Assembly: GCF_007786445.1 (NCBI RefSeq)
Contig: NZ_VNJI01000031.1
Coordinates: forward strand, 1-64,000
Length of the DNA stretch: 64,000 bases
Source of the DNA: Paenibacillus cremeus
GTDB taxonomy: Bacteria > Bacillota > Bacilli > Paenibacillales > NBRC-103111
Direction of reading: 5' to 3'
Positions 61,021-64,000 of this stretch are shown piece by piece (position 1 is the first letter of the stretch; each line of letters begins with the position of its first letter). The translations under genes were made by a program, and so were the position numbers. The notes beneath the pieces were generated by a model. That model searched no databases and was not told the DNA's origin. It was given only the letters and a program-made list of their open reading frames with translations.

Positions 61021-62222
61021 CCACCGCGCTGAAACCAAAACTATGGAATCGCGACTTTGTTGCTGTGTGCTTCAGCAGCTTTTTTTTGTTTATGACCTTT
61101 TATATTCTGGCCGTGACACTGCCGGTCTATGTGACCGATCAGCTTCATGGCAGCCAGCAGCAGGTCGGCTTAATGATGACCGCCTTTATTGTCACGACCG
61201 TCATTCTGCGGCCTCTGACCGGCAAATGGCTGGATGAACGCAGTCCAAAGCGGATTCTTTTGCTCGCTCTGATCCTGTTCACTGTGTGCGCCGCGGCTTA
61301 TATGGTTGTGCACAGCTACTCTGCCCTTCTGCTGCTGCGCTTGATTCACGGCATCTCCTTCGGGATGGCGGCTACAGCAACGGGGGCGATTGCCGTCGGA
61401 CTTATCCCGGAACAGCGAAGTGGTGAAGGCGTAGGTTATTTTAGCTTGTTTATGAGCCTTGCGATGGTCGTCGGACCGTTCCTCGGATTAACGATTATTG
61501 AGCATCAAAGCCATACCGTGCTGTTCAGCGTATGTATTTGCCTCGGTCTGCTGTCCTTGATCAGCGGCTCGTTCGTCCGCATCCCTGTGAAAGCAGCCAA
61601 GGCGAAAACCGCGCAGTCCGCTGAAGCCGGCTGGAAAAAGCTGATCGAGCCCAAAGCGCTGCCGATCTCCATTGCTGCATGCTTTCTCTCCTTTTCCTAC
61701 GGCGCTATTACGACGTTCTTATCGGTTTACGCCAATAGCATCGGACTTGGCAGCTATTCGAGCTATTTCTTTATGGTCTTCGCGGCGATGATCGTACTCT
61801 CTAGACCATTTACAGGCAGCTGGTTTGACCGGTATGGGCCGAACCTGCTTGTGTACCCTGGCGTGCTGCTGTTTACACTCGGAATGCTTACGCTTAGCTT
61901 AGCCGGTTCACCCGTCGTTTTCTTGTTGTCCGGCGCTGTGCTGGGACTTGGATTCGGAGCCCTGCTGCCGAGCTTCCAGACGATTGCGATTCAAGCCTCC
62001 CCTGCCCATCGCAGAGGTCTGGCTACCGGTACTTATTTTCTATTGTTCGACTCGGGCTATGGTATCGGCTCGTATGTGCTTGGCGTCGTCGCGGCGCATT
62101 CCAACTACCATCGGATGTACTTCGTTGCTGGTCTAGTTGTGGCATGCTCTGCGGTCTTGTATTATGGGCTGCACCATCGGAAGCAGCAAGCTAACAAGCG
62201 TGGTGCTGAGCTCGCAGCGTGA
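61017..62222 (+). CDS. MFS transporter co-transcribed with MarR
   Basis: 401 residues from the GTG at 61017, which overlaps the MarR stop; GGGAGG lies upstream. Twelve helices. Motif A is LTGKWLDERSPKRILL, repeated in the second half as FTGSWFDRYGPNLLV. It resembles the YwoG/YfcJ-type exporters of Bacillus. Likely an efflux pump for a toxic compound sensed by the regulator; the substrate is unknown. No clear terminator follows. Confidence 0.9.
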   Translation: MTTALKPKLWNRDFVAVCFSSFFLFMTFYILAVTLPVYVTDQLHGSQQQVGLMMTAFIVTTVILRPLTGKWLDERSPKRILLLALILFTVCAAAYMVVHSYSALLLLRLIHGISFGMAATATGAIAVGLIPEQRSGEGVGYFSLFMSLAMVVGPFLGLTIIEHQSHTVLFSVCICLGLLSLISGSFVRIPVKAAKAKTAQSAEAGWKKLIEPKALPISIAACFLSFSYGAITTFLSVYANSIGLGSYSSYFFMVFAAMIVLSRPFTGSWFDRYGPNLLVYPGVLLFTLGMLTLSLAGSPVVFLLSGAVLGLGFGALLPSFQTIAIQASPAHRRGLATGTYFLLFDSGYGIGSYVLGVVAAHSNYHRMYFVAGLVVACSAVLYYGLHHRKQQANKRGAELAA

Positions 62223-62255
62223 ATCTAGCACTTTTGGGGTGAGGGAAATTTTGGT

Positions 62256-62290
62256 ATGATAGGTCTACTAGCCTATGTAGTTCCTATCAT
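62256..62290. promoter_or_regulatory. Inverted repeat before the metallophosphoesterase gene
   Basis: ATGATAGG (62256-62263) and CCTATCAT (62283-62290) are perfect 8-bp arms, with CTAC/GTAG pairing inside. No T-run follows and the ribosome binding site begins about 15 bases later. It may be an operator, a 5' leader hairpin or a weak terminator of the MFS gene. Confidence 0.4.
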
Positions 62291-62316
62291 TCCAAGGTTT
62301 CTAAGGAGGTATGCAG

Positions 62317-63114
62317 ATGAAAATCGCCGTGATCACCGATCCCCACTTCATTTCACCTGATGAGCCCCACCTGGAAAAGCGAAATAAACGGCTGTTTTTC
62401 GCCGATGCTTGGCCTTCGTTTGATCGCTTAAGAGCGAAGCTGCGTCTTGAAGCGCCCGAGCTGGTTATTTGCCTAGGCGATATGGTGGACTGGTACAGCA
62501 AGGCGAATCGCGATTTTGCCGTCTACCAGCTGAATCAGCTTCCTTGCCCCTGGGTATCGGTCCCAGGCAATCATGACTATCAGTCGTTTGCCGAGCACGA
62601 TGGCGAGTATCGCTCCGTTCCTCCGCATGAGGGACGCGCCGAAGTGAGCAAAGGCTGGCTGGAGCAGGGCATCGAGCTTCACAACCGATACATAGATGCT
62701 GGAGATACGGGGCTCATTTTGCTGGACAGCGCGCTTAGTGAGGTTCCCCTTGGTACGAAGGATTGGCTTCGCAGTCTTCAGGGTCGGCATAGACGTCAGC
62801 TGCTGTTTACTCACGTGCCGCTCGATTTGCCTGCGACCAGAGAATACATCTTATCCATTGACCCGGAACGCAATATGGGCAAATACGTGCAGAGCAAAGC
62901 ACCTTGGGTCGCGCGCGAATGTGAAAAGCTCGGCGTCAGCCATGTCTTTACAGGGCATCTGCACTTTCAAGGCGAGCTGCAGGCCGCTGGTATGCGCATG
63001 CATTTGCTCAGCAAAGCGATCACCGGGCTGCGTCAGCCCGTGCTGCACGCGGAAGCGCTGATCCTCGAGCTGGGCGACACGGTGTCGACCCGACGGATCG
63101 TGCTGGAGGCTTGA
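62317..63114 (+). CDS. Calcineurin-like metallophosphoesterase
   Basis: 265 residues; the ATG at 62317 has a perfect AAGGAGGT six bases upstream, better than the ATG at 62311. The five metal-binding blocks are in order: ITDPHF, CLGDMVDW, VPGNHDY, LFTHVPLD and TGHLHFQG, so a dinuclear metal site is intact (the first block has DPH for the more usual DxH). It is a soluble phosphohydrolase, perhaps a phosphodiesterase related to CpdA; the substrate is unknown. Its stop lies three bases before a 16-bp perfect hairpin that opens the second repeat array. Confidence 0.88.
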   Translation: MKIAVITDPHFISPDEPHLEKRNKRLFFADAWPSFDRLRAKLRLEAPELVICLGDMVDWYSKANRDFAVYQLNQLPCPWVSVPGNHDYQSFAEHDGEYRSVPPHEGRAEVSKGWLEQGIELHNRYIDAGDTGLILLDSALSEVPLGTKDWLRSLQGRHRRQLLFTHVPLDLPATREYILSIDPERNMGKYVQSKAPWVARECEKLGVSHVFTGHLHFQGELQAAGMRMHLLSKAITGLRQPVLHAEALILELGDTVSTRRIVLEA

Positions 63115-63117
63115 GCA

Positions 63118-63375
63118 GGCTCGTGCAACGCGGTTTTCCGCGTTGCACGAGCCCCGATCGGGGAGCAGGCGCCTGCAGCGCGGATTTCCCGCGTTGGACC
63201 AGGCCCGCTCGGGGCGCAGGCTCCTGCAGCGCGGTTTTTCCGCGTTGGACCAGGCCCGCTCGGGGCGCAGGCTCCTGCAGCGCGGTTTTTCCGCGTTGGA
63301 CCAGACCCGATCGGGGCGCGGGCTACTGCAGCGCGGATTTTCCGCGTTGGACCAGCCCCGCTCGGGGCGCCGCCC
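63118..63375. repeat. Second 51-bp-period hairpin array (five units)
   Basis: CGCGG-(T/A)TTT(T)-CCGCG hairpins begin at 63129, 63179, 63230, 63281 and 63332, a period of 50-51 bp. The spacer reads TTGGACCAGGCCCGCTCGGG, then GCGCAGGCTCCTGCAG. It shares the core GCGG(A/T)TTTTCCGC, the words GGACCAGGC and GGCTCCT, and the period with the array at 37647-38335, so the two are related. The first unit is a perfect 16-bp hairpin, GGCTCGTGCAACGCGG-TTTT-CCGCGTTGCACGAGCC (63118-63153). Palindromes CCCCGATCGGGG and CAGGCGCCTG follow. Confidence 0.93.
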
Positions 63376-63381
63376 CAACGC

Positions 63382-63415
63382 AAAAAAAGCTGACTCAACA
63401 TTCGAGTCAGCTTTT
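63382..63415. terminator. Bidirectional terminator after the second array
   Basis: AAAAGCTGACTC-aacattc-GAGTCAGCTTTT, perfect 12-bp arms, T-rich on the plus strand and a run of seven T on the minus strand. Confidence 0.85.
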
Positions 63416-63499
63416 CGCATTTTCGCGCTATGTCATAATCGCAGCTGCTCCTCCTTCACCTCGAACAACGTGGCATCGCCGCTGAAGTGGCGCTCTAAA

Positions 63500-64000
63500 T
63501 CTTCTACCAAAGACTGTGCGGCGGAATTGGATTGGCATGATGTGCAGGTGGGGGCGATGGTGGAGCAGGAGAATGGCTGGCCGACGGTCGTTGTCAACTG
63601 CCACCGCGCCAGAGGACTGTCGGAATGCCGGTATGGCTCCGGCCAGTCGTTTAACCATATGATCTATTCCGGGTCGGTACGGGAATTGCAGCCGGTCTTT
63701 ATGTAGATCGGCAGCTGCTGTCCGGCTCGCTTGGGGGCGCCGGTGAAATCGGGCATACGACCATCGTGCCTGATGGTCCAATATGTCCCTGCGGCAACCA
63801 CGGCTGCTTACAGGAGCTCTCCGCCGGTCCGGCGATGGAGCAGCAATACCGCATGCTAGTGCGCTCTTCTGAGAATTCGATTATGTATTATGAGCCTCAC
63901 ATCAATCTGCAACCACTTAAAGCAACCGATGTCTGCGCCGTAGCCGAGGAAGGCGATGAGCTGGCGGTCCAGGTCGTTAAGCAGGCCGCTTCCTATTTGG
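63500..64000 (+). pseudogene. Truncated, frameshifted ROK-family gene (runs off the window)
   Basis: Two frames carry consecutive parts of a ROK-family sugar kinase or repressor. The first reads LDWHDVQVGAMVEQENGWPTVVVN and RYGSGQSFNHMIY. A shift near 63675 is needed to reach VGTGIAAGLYVDRQLLSGS, GGAGEIGHTT and the zinc motif CPCGNHGCLQ, after which the frame stays open to 64000. Between VVVN and LSE the text also looks shifted (expected NDA... is garbled). The N-terminal third, with the HTH or phosphate-binding part, is missing, and homology begins about 100 bases after the array terminator. Probably inactive unless the sequence contains errors. Confidence 0.75.

Noticed and set aside
62851..63706. 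Reading frames of 120-190 codons through the second array on both strands
   Set aside because: They exist only because 51 is a multiple of three and the repeat is GC-rich. They overlap the metallophosphoesterase antisense or run into the ROK remnant, and the related first array carries recurrent stop codons.

Overview
The window looks like the chromosome of an endospore-forming Gram-positive bacterium, most likely Paenibacillus or a close relative. The support is: two complete GerA/GerB/GerC-type spore germinant receptor operons; strong AAGGAGG-type ribosome binding sites with frequent TTG and GTG starts; lipoprotein solute-binding proteins with two-permease sugar ABC transporters that lack their own ATPase; a lipoteichoic-acid-synthase family enzyme; and moderately high GC. 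There are no rRNAs, tRNAs, CRISPR arrays, transposases or phage genes that I can support. The species call is inference.

Layout. 1-2.9 kb: the end of an unknown gene, a histidine-kinase/RsbR-STAS fusion and a DUF2294-like protein, each of the last two followed by a copy of the same terminator cassette. 3.0-4.05 kb: a zinc alcohol dehydrogenase. 4.1-10.8 kb: an operon of response regulator, sensor kinase, RND pump and lipoprotein adaptor. 10.9-20.2 kb: aldo/keto reductase, AraC regulator, PhyH-type dioxygenase, GH42 beta-galactosidase, 14-TM drug exporter, membrane diguanylate cyclase and a cytoplasmic alginate-lyase-family protein. 20.3-24.4 kb: germinant receptor operon 1. 24.4-28.9 kb: an Lpl-type sugar ABC importer in one operon with a TauD-family dioxygenase, behind a leader that ends in an intrinsic terminator. 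29.0-30.0 kb: EamA transporter. 30.3-34.3 kb: germinant receptor operon 2. 34.4-37.6 kb: LtaS-type enzyme, DUF2306 protein, GNAT acetyltransferase. 37.65-38.33 kb: thirteen 51-bp units, each with a hairpin. 38.5-46.1 kb: pentapeptide protein, secreted GH18-like protein, MFS exporter, PrmC-like methyltransferase, ECF41 sigma factor with its probable target (carboxymuconolactone decarboxylase family), and a DUF3311/sodium-solute symporter pair. 46.2-51.7 kb: an 1818-residue secreted heparinase II/III-like protein. 51.9-62.2 kb: DUF3105 protein, aldo/keto reductase, a decayed membrane-protein gene, CDGSH protein, EamA transporter, a Ugp-type ABC importer, an Imm26/WGR-like protein, and a MarR-MFS pair. 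62.3-64.0 kb: metallophosphoesterase, a second 51-bp hairpin array related to the first, and a truncated, frameshifted ROK gene running off the end.

How it fits together. Much of the window serves polysaccharide and sugar use: GH42, GH18, two lyase-family enzymes, two importers that presumably share a distant MsmX-like ATPase, AraC regulation, and sugar-type oxidoreductases. Around this are envelope and stress functions (RND pump with its two-component system, three MFS exporters, LtaS-like enzyme, ECF41, MarR) and spore germination. The least explained items are the two 51-bp hairpin arrays, the leader terminator before the ABC/TauD operon, the duplicated 3' cassette around the kinase/STAS gene, and the Imm26/WGR fusion.
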